The position numbers and the translations under genes were made by a program. From an uncultured Flavobacteriales bacterium (GTDB lineage Bacteria; Bacteroidota; Bacteroidia; Flavobacteriales_D; Crocinitomicaceae), in contig CAIRMS010000389.1 in NCBI GenBank assembly GCA_903879765.1, positions 1 to 20,190 on the forward strand: a stretch of 20,190 nt of DNA, read 5' to 3'. Positions 8,189 to 14,473 of the stretch are shown here, piece by piece. Numbering within the stretch: position 1 is the first letter of the stretch; each line of letters opens with the position of its first letter. The notes below the pieces were generated by a model. It was not told the origin of the DNA. It saw only the letters and a program-made list of their open reading frames with translations, and made no database searches.

Positions 8189-8855
8189 GGAGTACTTTTT
8201 CAATGGAAACATGACAAACGATTGGTGCAGCAAACAAAAAATCCTCCATTTGAGGTCCACAACAAATATTATGCACCATGAAATAACGGTCGGTTCCAGG
8301 AACTTTTACATTCGTAACAACGCCGACGTGACCGCGGGCGATGTCCCAGAAAACGATGTCGCCTGGACGATAATCAGCTGCGTTATTCGTTACTGGTATT
8401 TGCTGTTTTTTGCGCTTGAAATAGGTGATTAAATTCACGCAGCGACGATGGTCAATATTTTTATCTGCACGCGTAATGTGATATGCACTTGAATTTGACA
8501 GCACATCTTCATGCACTAATTTCTGTAAATCGATGCCAATTGCGCGCAATCCTCGGATGGGAACATCTACGCAAACGCCTTTATTTGCAGGAACATCACC
8601 ATTTGGATAGCTCAATGTAAAATAACTTGGATCATAGGTGACGTCCTGTGTGCTTTGCCAGCGTACATGCTCGACATACTTATGGAGATTTGGGTTGTCA
8701 ATGATACTGTCTTCCTCAAATCCTTGCGATTTTACTTCGGATTTCGTTACTGTTTTAACAGGACTTGATCGAACAGTCTTTTGACTGGTGATTTCCCTCC
8801 AAGAGAAAAGCGCCAAGATCAAGGTAAGCCCAAGGATGAATGCTGTTTTTTTCAT
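8172..8855 (-). CDS. DUF1287 family exported protein
   Basis: A 227-residue exported protein. Residues 1-25 form a signal peptide or signal anchor (KKTAFILGLTLILALFSW). From ~75 it follows the DUF1287 pattern closely: YPNGDVPANKGVCVDVPIRG, then GIDLQKLVHED, then NIDHRRCVNLITYFKR, PGDIVFWDIARGHVGVV and a terminal HNICCGPQMEDFLF block. The single Cys in GVCVDV and the His in GHVGVV occupy positions like the catalytic pair of NlpC/P60-type amidases, so a hydrolase acting in the envelope is plausible. The family is not biochemically defined to my knowledge. It lies 18 bp after the preceding gene and overlaps the HAD gene by 17 bp. Confidence 0.8.
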   Translation of the reverse strand: MKKTAFILGLTLILALFSWREITSQKTVRSSPVKTVTKSEVKSQGFEEDSIIDNPNLHKYVEHVRWQSTQDVTYDPSYFTLSYPNGDVPANKGVCVDVPIRGLRAIGIDLQKLVHEDVLSNSSAYHITRADKNIDHRRCVNLITYFKRKKQQIPVTNNAADYRPGDIVFWDIARGHVGVVTNVKVPGTDRYFMVHNICCGPQMEDFLFAAPIVCHVSIEKVLHENLP

Positions 8856-8873
8856 GTGTTGTATTCTTTTAGA

Positions 8874-10025
8874 TTAAGAGATAAATTTCACTAACTCTCG
8901 ATTTAAGCGAATTTTATGTGTCCCCTCTGGAGTGGCCATAATGCTGTAATCTTCGAATTGTTGGCCTCCAACTGCCTGACGGAACTTCGCTCGAATCCGC
9001 GCCATGACTTCATTCATGTTGTTATCTGTCACATCCGTCAAACGCGAAATGGAATTGTCAATTAATTCATTCGAAGCTTGCTGGCTAATCATTGCGTAAT
9101 AGGTTCTTAATTCCACTCGGTGATCAATTAAATGGCTACGCATAATTCCCTCTGGATGATTGAGGTAGAGTAGGAATAGTGCTTTTTCCTTTGGATTCAA
9201 ACTGATTTCAAGATCTCCTAAATCCGTCAAAAACACACGCTTACTTAAGCCCCTGATTTCCATTCGACTATTTTCCATTAATAGATTGCAACGCTGACGG
9301 AAAAGTAAGTTCTCTCGAATTCCATCCATGATGGTAAATAATTGACGTGCTTGACTGCGATTGACATCGCGATTGGTGAGTACGTTCATGCAATCTTCGC
9401 ATAAGTCACCGGTGCGCATTTTCAGAATAATTTGAGGCTTTTTCACACAGAAGTCCATCATGCAACCTCGTGGTTCTTTGTGTAATGCGTTAAGCGTTTC
9501 GACTTGCGAGCGAAACATCATGCTGCGCAATATCCAAGCAGCTACCTCATATGCAATCGGGAAACGGCTGTCTAAATCATTTCCAAAATAGTAGGACCAA
9601 TTGTTTGTTTGAATAAAATAATTCTTTAGCGATTCATCGTAACTTCCAAACCAATTGTGTTCATTAGATTCGTTGGTTAAAAGCATCACATGGTCTTCCT
9701 TCGCAATGGTGTTGTTTTTGCGAAAATCTCTGCAAATCCCAAAAAGTTGCCTCCACGTATAAATTTTTTCTTTGTGCGGAAATGAAATACTGTAGTTAGC
9801 CAATTTATTTTCGTTGACACTTAATTTGGCTAATGGAGGCTGCTCTTTTTTTTCAAACTCCCATTCCGTATCATATGTTTTAAATAGTTCCGAATCAGGA
9901 AGGATGATGGGTTCTGAAGGTACAAATTCGATGCTTCCGCGGTGTTTACGCAGTAAGTTGATGACATTGTTGAAATCCTCCAATGGATATCCCGATGCTC
10001 TAATGAGATGTACCTTCATTGCCAT
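8874..10025 (-). CDS. Degenerate metzincin-like domain fused to winged helix
   Basis: This encodes 383 residues from the Met just after the vWA stop (7-bp gap); an upstream Met would overlap that gene. The middle (~110-215) carries C188-x4-C193-x15-C209-x2-C212. This resembles the structural zinc site of archaemetzincins, which follows their HExxH motif. Here the HExxH position instead reads AYEVAAWIL, so peptidase activity is unlikely. Residues ~273-383 (LNPKEKALFLLYLNHPEGI, MARIRAKFRQAVGG, HKIRLNRELV) look like a winged-helix C-terminal domain common in Bacteroidota proteins. It may therefore be a zinc-stabilised sensor or adaptor rather than an enzyme. Its position after the vWA gene suggests that the two proteins work together. 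The metzincin relationship is my inference from cysteine spacing. Confidence 0.5.
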   Translation of the reverse strand: MAMKVHLIRASGYPLEDFNNVINLLRKHRGSIEFVPSEPIILPDSELFKTYDTEWEFEKKEQPPLAKLSVNENKLANYSISFPHKEKIYTWRQLFGICRDFRKNNTIAKEDHVMLLTNESNEHNWFGSYDESLKNYFIQTNNWSYYFGNDLDSRFPIAYEVAAWILRSMMFRSQVETLNALHKEPRGCMMDFCVKKPQIILKMRTGDLCEDCMNVLTNRDVNRSQARQLFTIMDGIRENLLFRQRCNLLMENSRMEIRGLSKRVFLTDLGDLEISLNPKEKALFLLYLNHPEGIMRSHLIDHRVELRTYYAMISQQASNELIDNSISRLTDVTDNNMNEVMARIRAKFRQAVGGQQFEDYSIMATPEGTHKIRLNRELVKFIS

Positions 10026-10032
10026 GTGTTTT

Positions 10033-10701
10033 TTAAAAAGTATCCGTATTTCTGCGGTCCTTGTTTTTAAAGATATCAAAAATATCTCGTTTTAAATTGC
10101 CTTGCGATTTTTCCTTCGCATAGGTTTTAATGGAGTCACTTACATCACTCATGAATCCTGCATAGGAAGATTTACTAAAATTCATTACGTTTTCCTTTCG
10201 TATATTAAGCATGTGTGAAGTGTGAATGGCATCAAAGTCCGCGCCAAGGAAACTGAAAGTCCATTTCCCTGTGTCATCTAACTCCTTGATTAAGTGCGCT
10301 ACATCATGATACGAGTACATTCTTGAACTATTTTCGTGTCCGTCAGTAATGATGATGACCACGACTGACATTTTGTCCTCAGCGATGTCCTTTCCATATC
10401 GTTGCTTGATGCTGTAAATCGATTTTCCAATTGCGTCGAGTAGGGCAGTGGTGCCATTTGGGATATACGTCTCGATGGATAATTCCTGAATCTGTCCGAC
10501 ATCGCTGTGTTTTATGCGATCCACGACATCGTGGTTAAAAAAGGTGAGCGAACACAGATAGCTTTGGTCCAAATGTGTTTGCTTGAGCTCTTGAATCGTT
10601 TTCAATTGCGTGTTAAATCCTGCAATGGTCTGGGACTCCATGCCTGCCATCGATCCACTTTGGTCTACGATAAAGTGGTAAAGCGTTGTTTTGTTTTTCA
10701 T
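10033..10701 (-). CDS. Stand-alone von Willebrand factor A domain protein
   Basis: A 222-residue cytosolic protein made almost entirely of one vWA domain. The MIDAS site is complete: DQSGS (13-17), Thr84/Thr85 in PNGTTALLDAIG and Asp120 in IIITDGHENSS. It should bind Mg2+ and a partner carboxylate. The longer open frame to 10788 adds a Lys-rich lead with no vWA features, so I start at MKNKTTLYHFIVD, two residues before the first strand. It is the first gene of the operon running to 6668 and is divergent from the deacetylase-fold gene. No MoxR ATPase is adjacent. vWA proteins typically scaffold complexes; its likely partner here is the metzincin-like/winged-helix protein encoded next. Confidence 0.85.
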   Translation of the reverse strand: MKNKTTLYHFIVDQSGSMAGMESQTIAGFNTQLKTIQELKQTHLDQSYLCSLTFFNHDVVDRIKHSDVGQIQELSIETYIPNGTTALLDAIGKSIYSIKQRYGKDIAEDKMSVVVIIITDGHENSSRMYSYHDVAHLIKELDDTGKWTFSFLGADFDAIHTSHMLNIRKENVMNFSKSSYAGFMSDVSDSIKTYAKEKSQGNLKRDIFDIFKNKDRRNTDTF

Positions 10702-10761
10702 AACGGTTGTTTTAAATTGTTTGACAAATATTTCTTCTTTTTTTACCGATTTCTTCTTTTC

Positions 10762-10773
10762 TGCAAGCTTGCA
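10762..10773. promoter_or_regulatory. 12-bp perfect palindrome between divergent vWA and HDAC-fold genes
   Basis: TGCAAGCTTGCA is a perfect 12-bp palindrome located 61 bp upstream of the vWA start and 78 bp upstream of the deacetylase-fold start. A weaker AGTGA / TCACT inverted repeat lies just to its right (around 10777-10797). The position suits an operator controlling both divergent genes. No binding protein is identified. Confidence 0.35.
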
Positions 10774-10850
10774 AGGAGTGACTTTCATTGAATCACTATG
10801 ACAAATCTTTGCAGCGACATTCCATCATTGTATTACTAAATCCCCCGCCA

Positions 10851-11840
10851 ATGAAAAAAAGAAGTAAGCGTATTTTAACATTTTACACGGAGCAGCAAGT
10901 GTGTTTTGACAACATCCAAACCGCATCCTTTTCCAAATCTCCCTTGAAACCTTACCTGCTCATGCAGCGCATGAAAAAGAAAGGACTCACCAGTGCGTTT
11001 CGGTTTCAATCGAATTTCCAGCCGCTCACAAAGGAAGACTTTGAATTAGCACACACCAAAACCTATGTGCACAATGTCTTCAATGGCGTAGGAAACTATC
11101 GCTCCAATTCGCTTCCATGGTCCAAAAACTTGGTACACAGTGTTGGCTTCACAAACGCCTCCTTGTACGAAGCGAAAAAACACGCACTTCTTCATCCGCA
11201 GACGGTTTGTTTTGCTCCAGTATCCGGAATGCACCATGCTCAACCAGAACGTGGAAGCGGATTCTGCACCTTTTCCGGACAAGTCATTTCAGCCATCAAA
11301 CTCTACGAGGAGTTCGGTGTGAGTGGCGCCTATTTTGATCTTGACGGACACTTCGGTAACAGCATCGAAGATTCCCGCTGGTTTCATACTGCCATCGACT
11401 TCGCCATCCCAAAAGGGTGCAACGTTAATCCCACGGGGACAAATGAATCGTATGTTGCATCGTTCCAAAAAGGCCTAGATCATGTGGGAGAACTGATCAA
11501 AGCTGGAAACATACACTACGTTGTCTTTGCACACGGAGCAGATTCACATGAGGACGATGACATCGGTGGTGGCTGCGATACAAAGCACTGGCTTCTCTGT
11601 GCGCAACTTTTCTCCGAATGGGTCAATGAAATCTCTCTCACAATCGGCAAACCTCTTCCTGTTACGCTGGCATTGTTTGGGGGATATCGCTCCGACAACT
11701 ATGCTGCGGTTTTGGACCTCCACTTAAAATCCCTTTTGACTTGCGCCCGCATCATTTGTGAACATCCACAAAGAGAGACGCTGCTTATTCCGAAGAAAAC
11801 CTACTCGCGTTCAAGTTGGATGGAGGATGAAGTGGCTTAA
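10851..11840 (+). CDS. Histone deacetylase-superfamily amidohydrolase
   Basis: A 329-residue protein of the arginase/deacetylase fold. The catalytic elements are intact: the tandem His pair H128-H129 in GMHHAQPERGSGFCTFSG, zinc ligands D165 and H167 in DLDGHFGN, the third ligand D231 in HGADSHEDDDIGGG, and the transition-state Tyr279 in GGYR. It should remove acetyl or similar acyl groups from lysine or polyamine amides; the substrate cannot be told from sequence. The first Met of the open frame (10788) gives 21 extra residues that run into the divergent promoter, so I use the Met before KKRSKRI. It is transcribed opposite to all its neighbours and ends 2 bp from the convergent zinc-ribbon gene, leaving no room for a separate terminator. 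Confidence 0.85.
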   Translation: MKKRSKRILTFYTEQQVCFDNIQTASFSKSPLKPYLLMQRMKKKGLTSAFRFQSNFQPLTKEDFELAHTKTYVHNVFNGVGNYRSNSLPWSKNLVHSVGFTNASLYEAKKHALLHPQTVCFAPVSGMHHAQPERGSGFCTFSGQVISAIKLYEEFGVSGAYFDLDGHFGNSIEDSRWFHTAIDFAIPKGCNVNPTGTNESYVASFQKGLDHVGELIKAGNIHYVVFAHGADSHEDDDIGGGCDTKHWLLCAQLFSEWVNEISLTIGKPLPVTLALFGGYRSDNYAAVLDLHLKSLLTCARIICEHPQRETLLIPKKTYSRSSWMEDEVA

Positions 11841-11842
11841 GC

Positions 11843-12556
11843 TCAATTCATCACAAATGCATCTCGATTCCTTTTCCTACACTGCTGTTTCATTTTTCTA
11901 ACATACGGATGCCAAAACTGTAAGGCATACCTGAATCTAAGGATGTTCATGCATTGGTCGAACCTTCCAGCGTAACGATGGAGCTCTGCACGGAAAAAGT
12001 GAGGATCGTCATCATCATCTTTATCATAGTTTTCATCAGCTAACAGGTGCAACAAGGCATCAATATTCTCCAAATAATCGAGGTCCTCATTTAATTCTTC
12101 ACGTAGAATCGTCCCGTCCTGTAACTGTTCGTGGTAAGCCCACAATAATAGACGGCGTAAGTAGTGTTCATCTTCATGGTCTCGCTGGACATTCATAAAC
12201 AGCGCATCTTTGATTCCTTCGCGGTCAAGTTCTTTTGCCGGATGTATTTCCAATTGGTCTCCAAACGCAGGATTTTTCTTTTCATCCTGAACTTCCTGAA
12301 TATGATCTAGGTCAATATAAAATAGTAATGGTTCTGAGAAGATTGCGCCTTCAACTTTCGTTGTTTCGTCAAGCCAAAAAATGCACGCGCATGCCTCACA
12401 TTTCGTAAGTTGGGGTATTTTAGGATAACTTGGTGCATCGATGCGTAAATCGGAATAGTGTGTGGCGCCCATCCTGGTGCCGCTTCTGACACTTCGTTTT
12501 GAAACACGTAATTGGCAATCGGGACAAGCGTATACATAGGTATTACCGAGAATCAT
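11843..12556 (-). CDS. Zinc-ribbon protein with helical C-terminus
   Basis: A 237-residue cytosolic protein. Residues ~9-61 form a split zinc ribbon: C11-PD-C14 and C53-EA-C56, with the intervening HYSDLRIDAPSYPKIPQLTK segment typical of a Bacteroidota family in which YSDG..AP..P precedes the second CxxC and FW follows it. The rest is acidic and helical, including RRLLLWAYHEQ and FFRAELHRYAGRFDQCMNIL, a TPR-like pair of helices. It is the last gene of the sigma-54 operon, 30 bp after the previous gene. The role is unknown; I remember relatives near polymorphic toxin or immunity-type loci, but that is recollection and not evidence here. Confidence 0.65.
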   Translation of the reverse strand: MILGNTYVYACPDCQLRVSKRSVRSGTRMGATHYSDLRIDAPSYPKIPQLTKCEACACIFWLDETTKVEGAIFSEPLLFYIDLDHIQEVQDEKKNPAFGDQLEIHPAKELDREGIKDALFMNVQRDHEDEHYLRRLLLWAYHEQLQDGTILREELNEDLDYLENIDALLHLLADENYDKDDDDDPHFFRAELHRYAGRFDQCMNILRFRYALQFWHPYVRKMKQQCRKRNRDAFVMN

Positions 12557-12586
12557 GTTGTTTGTTTTTAATGTTGAATAAATACC

Positions 12587-12994
12587 TTAATAGCCCATTG
12601 CAATCATGCTCGAACGGCTGACAATCAAGCAGGCAGCTTCGCTTTGGTACACGCATGCGGAACGTCCCTTAAGGTAATGCTCGGTTGGATGGTAATGTTC
12701 AAGTGCCAAAACGGATTTTATGTCCATTGTCTCTTTTGCTTTAAAGCGCAGAAAGCGCTTGTTCGAATGATTCGAAGCAATGTGGATTTCGTACGTTCCT
12801 TCCTTCAACGAAAGTGTCCAACGATCGATTTTAAAGCTGGATGGACTAAATCGCGAAAAATAAGTGAACGGCTCATCATTTCCATCAATGTGGTAATGTT
12901 CGAGGCGTCTGAGTTGACTTCCATATTGTTTTTGTAATTCACTTAAGGGTGCATGAAGTAAATCATAAAACAAATTGTCGCTGAGAATTTTCAT
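12587..12994 (-). CDS. Hypothetical protein of the sigma-54 operon
   Basis: A 135-residue soluble protein not assigned to a family. It is beta-rich in the middle (RWTLSLKEGTYEIHIASN, RFLRFKAKETMDI) with a conserved-looking HYHPTEHYL segment near residue 105, where clustered histidines could bind metal. There is no signal peptide. Its ATG overlaps the TGA of the upstream gene (ATGA, 12991-12994), which shows translational coupling with the NTF2-like protein before it. The operon context links it to the CARF-type activator. Confidence 0.65.
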   Translation of the reverse strand: MKILSDNLFYDLLHAPLSELQKQYGSQLRRLEHYHIDGNDEPFTYFSRFSPSSFKIDRWTLSLKEGTYEIHIASNHSNKRFLRFKAKETMDIKSVLALEHYHPTEHYLKGRSACVYQSEAACLIVSRSSMIAMGY

Positions 12995-13440
12995 AGGTTA
13001 TTTCGGTTGAAGGGATTGTTGTTGTTGGGGTCCACATAAACGCGTTTTGTCAAGTGTCGGAATTTGAACTGTGTTTTAAAATTGGAACATTCAAAAAGAT
13101 CCGTGATTTCACCCTTGTCCAAGTCGAATAATAAATTCATGTAGCGCTTGCTGTTGTTGCCAATAAACAAGTATCCCGTTTTTTCCTTGTAGCAATCGCC
13201 ACAGCGTCCTTCCACTGCGTTAAGAAAAGTGTCACCATGCGATTTGAAATCCTCCATGATGCGCTCGAGTTTCAAAATGAACTCATTGCGATGAAAATGC
13301 TGGTAAGTGATTTTGTCGTCGAGCAAGGTATAGAGCATATCTACATCCATGCTTTGGATGAAATACCGCACAGCATCTGCAAGCGTTCGCAGAGGTGGGT
13401 AGGAGGGTTGTTCGGTGGAAACCGTGGTGTTTGAGTTCAT
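12991..13440 (-). CDS. NTF2-like protein with CxxC
   Basis: A 149-residue protein with an NTF2/SnoaL-like pattern: a first helix (LADAVRYFIQSMDVDMLYTL), then LLDDKITYQHF, then strands ending MNLLFDLDKGEITDLFEC. A CGDC pair and the final Cys in FEC occur in a Bacteroidota NTF2-like family in which the two ends could form a metal or disulfide site. A Met at 13467 would extend into the preceding gene; I prefer the Met at 13440, which leaves an 11-bp gap. Such domains bind small ligands or dimerise with toxin/enzyme partners. No catalytic role is evident. It is the third gene of the sigma-54 operon and is coupled to the next gene by ATGA. Confidence 0.6.
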   Translation of the reverse strand: MNSNTTVSTEQPSYPPLRTLADAVRYFIQSMDVDMLYTLLDDKITYQHFHRNEFILKLERIMEDFKSHGDTFLNAVEGRCGDCYKEKTGYLFIGNNSKRYMNLLFDLDKGEITDLFECSNFKTQFKFRHLTKRVYVDPNNNNPFNRNNL

Positions 13441-13451
13441 GGCTTTTAGTT

Positions 13452-13790
13452 TTAATTTAGTGTGCATTTTTTTCTATTCAGGAAGGTTCGAAGTTTTGGT
13501 AAATTGGGAGTGACCAATGTTCCAAAAACGCGCTGAAAGGAATCTTGTCGCATGATGGAGATTTGCAGTGTTTTTACTTCAATTGAGTCTCGATTGGATA
13601 TAAATTTCAGCAAATGAATTTCACCAAGAGCAAAACCTGAATGCATCAAACGTGATTTGTCGAGGCGAATGCAAACCCAAGAAGCTTGAGATGAAGTTAT
13701 TTTAAAGATCAAATCGATTGACTCATTTTTTAAAAATGGGACATCTGTTTCCGAATTTACGATGTGCATGAGTTGCGCTTGAAATTTCAT
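13452..13790 (-). CDS. Hypothetical protein of the sigma-54 operon
   Basis: A 112-residue, basic, mainly beta protein (IDLIFKITSSQASWVCIRLD, EVKTLQISIMRQDSFQRVF) with no signal peptide or membrane segment. I do not recognise the family. The C-terminus ends in a basic tail (RTFLNRKKCTLN) that could contact nucleic acid, which is speculation. It starts 5 bp after the stop of the first operon gene, so cotranscription is very likely. Confidence 0.6.
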   Translation of the reverse strand: MKFQAQLMHIVNSETDVPFLKNESIDLIFKITSSQASWVCIRLDKSRLMHSGFALGEIHLLKFISNRDSIEVKTLQISIMRQDSFQRVFGTLVTPNLPKLRTFLNRKKCTLN

Positions 13791-13795
13791 TGGTC

Positions 13796-14263
13796 TTAAT
13801 TTTGAATCACGAATGTTTCGATGCTTTGAATAACCTTCTTCGGAAAGCGCAGTCCAATGATTTTCCCTTTTCGGAAGCGAAATGCTAGTCGGACCACCAA
13901 TTCATTCATGTTTTTTCGAGGAGCATCCCCGAATTGAAATTCTCCCACTTCTGGATGTGTAAATGGATCCGTTTCCATGAAGCGAAATTCGATCACGTGT
14001 TCACCTGGAAATTCATCCATGCTATATCCATCCTTAAATTCAGGCCAGTGTCGTTCACCAATGTGTTGTTCGCTAAATAAGAATTTGTGAAAATGAGCAA
14101 GTGCACGTTTTTTATTCACCCCTTTAAAAAACACGCCTTTATCATCCAAAAGTTCTTCCAACTGCTCAAAATTTCCCGCTAAAAAAGAATAGCGAAATTG
14201 ATTTAAGGTGTGCTCATTCTTTTTCTGTTCCTCTCGGGTGATCTTCGACAATTCTTGCAGCAT
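13796..14263 (-). CDS. NTF2-like protein, first gene of the sigma-54 operon
   Basis: A 155-residue soluble protein with the pattern of NTF2/SnoaL-like domains: a helix (NQFRYSFLAGNFEQL), then EELLDDKGVFFKG, a second helix with FHKFL, and a long curved sheet ending VVRLAFRFRKGKIIGLRFP. The phrase LLDDK at the helix-strand turn is shared with the third gene of the operon, suggesting related folds. Catalytic Asp/His pairs of the enzyme members are not obvious, so a binding role is more likely. It is the gene immediately downstream of the sigma-54 promoter, with a leader of roughly 27 bases, and so is the best-supported target of the CARF-type activator. Confidence 0.65.
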   Translation of the reverse strand: MLQELSKITREEQKKNEHTLNQFRYSFLAGNFEQLEELLDDKGVFFKGVNKKRALAHFHKFLFSEQHIGERHWPEFKDGYSMDEFPGEHVIEFRFMETDPFTHPEVGEFQFGDAPRKNMNELVVRLAFRFRKGKIIGLRFPKKVIQSIETFVIQN

Positions 14264-14300
14264 CTGTTAAGGTGTTTTTTTTAGTGGTTCGACCTGTATA

Positions 14301-14317
14301 GGCAAAGCGTATGCCAA
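14301..14317 (-). promoter_or_regulatory. Sigma-54 (-24/-12) promoter
   Basis: Read on the minus strand the site is TTGGCATACGCTTTGCC. The invariant -24 GG and -12 GC are separated by exactly 10 bases, and TTGGCA and TTTGC match the RpoN consensus YTGGCACGRNNNTTGCW at most informative positions. The predicted transcription start is near 14290, about 27 bases before the ATG at 14263. The gene immediately upstream encodes a sigma-54 activator, which makes a chance match unlikely. Confidence 0.8.
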
Positions 14318-14353
14318 GAACTAAACTGTAATAAAATGGATGAAAATATCCCG

Positions 14354-14387
14354 AAAGGATGTCAAAAACTGAAAAGGATATCAAAAA
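14354..14387. repeat. Tandem 15-bp repeat, putative activator-binding site
   Basis: AAAGGATGTCAAAAA (14354-14368) and AAAGGATATCAAAAA (14373-14387) are direct repeats with 14 of 15 identities and a 19-bp period, placing them on nearly the same helix face after two turns. A degenerate third copy (11 of 15) is at 14443-14457. They lie about 64-98 bp upstream of the predicted sigma-54 start, a usual distance for enhancer sites of sigma-54 activators. Binding by the adjacent regulator is inferred. Confidence 0.55.
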
Positions 14388-14473
14388 GAGATATTAACCC
14401 AGTTTATAGGTTTTATTAGGAATCGAACAATCCTACTACTACGAAGGATACGAGAAATCGGAGGAAGAATAAC

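Noticed and set aside
8874..10025. Active metalloprotease
   Set aside because: No HExxH motif exists anywhere in the protein; only the downstream cysteine set is reminiscent of archaemetzincins.
6668..10701. MoxR-vWA type ternary system
   Set aside because: A vWA protein is present but no MoxR-like AAA+ ATPase is in the operon; the only AAA+ protein is the sigma-54 activator.
10780..10830. Sigma-54 promoters for the vWA and deacetylase-fold genes
   Set aside because: On the plus strand TTTGCA fits the -12 element but the -24 position is TG, not GG; on the minus strand GG and GC are 9, not 10, bases apart. Not good enough to call.
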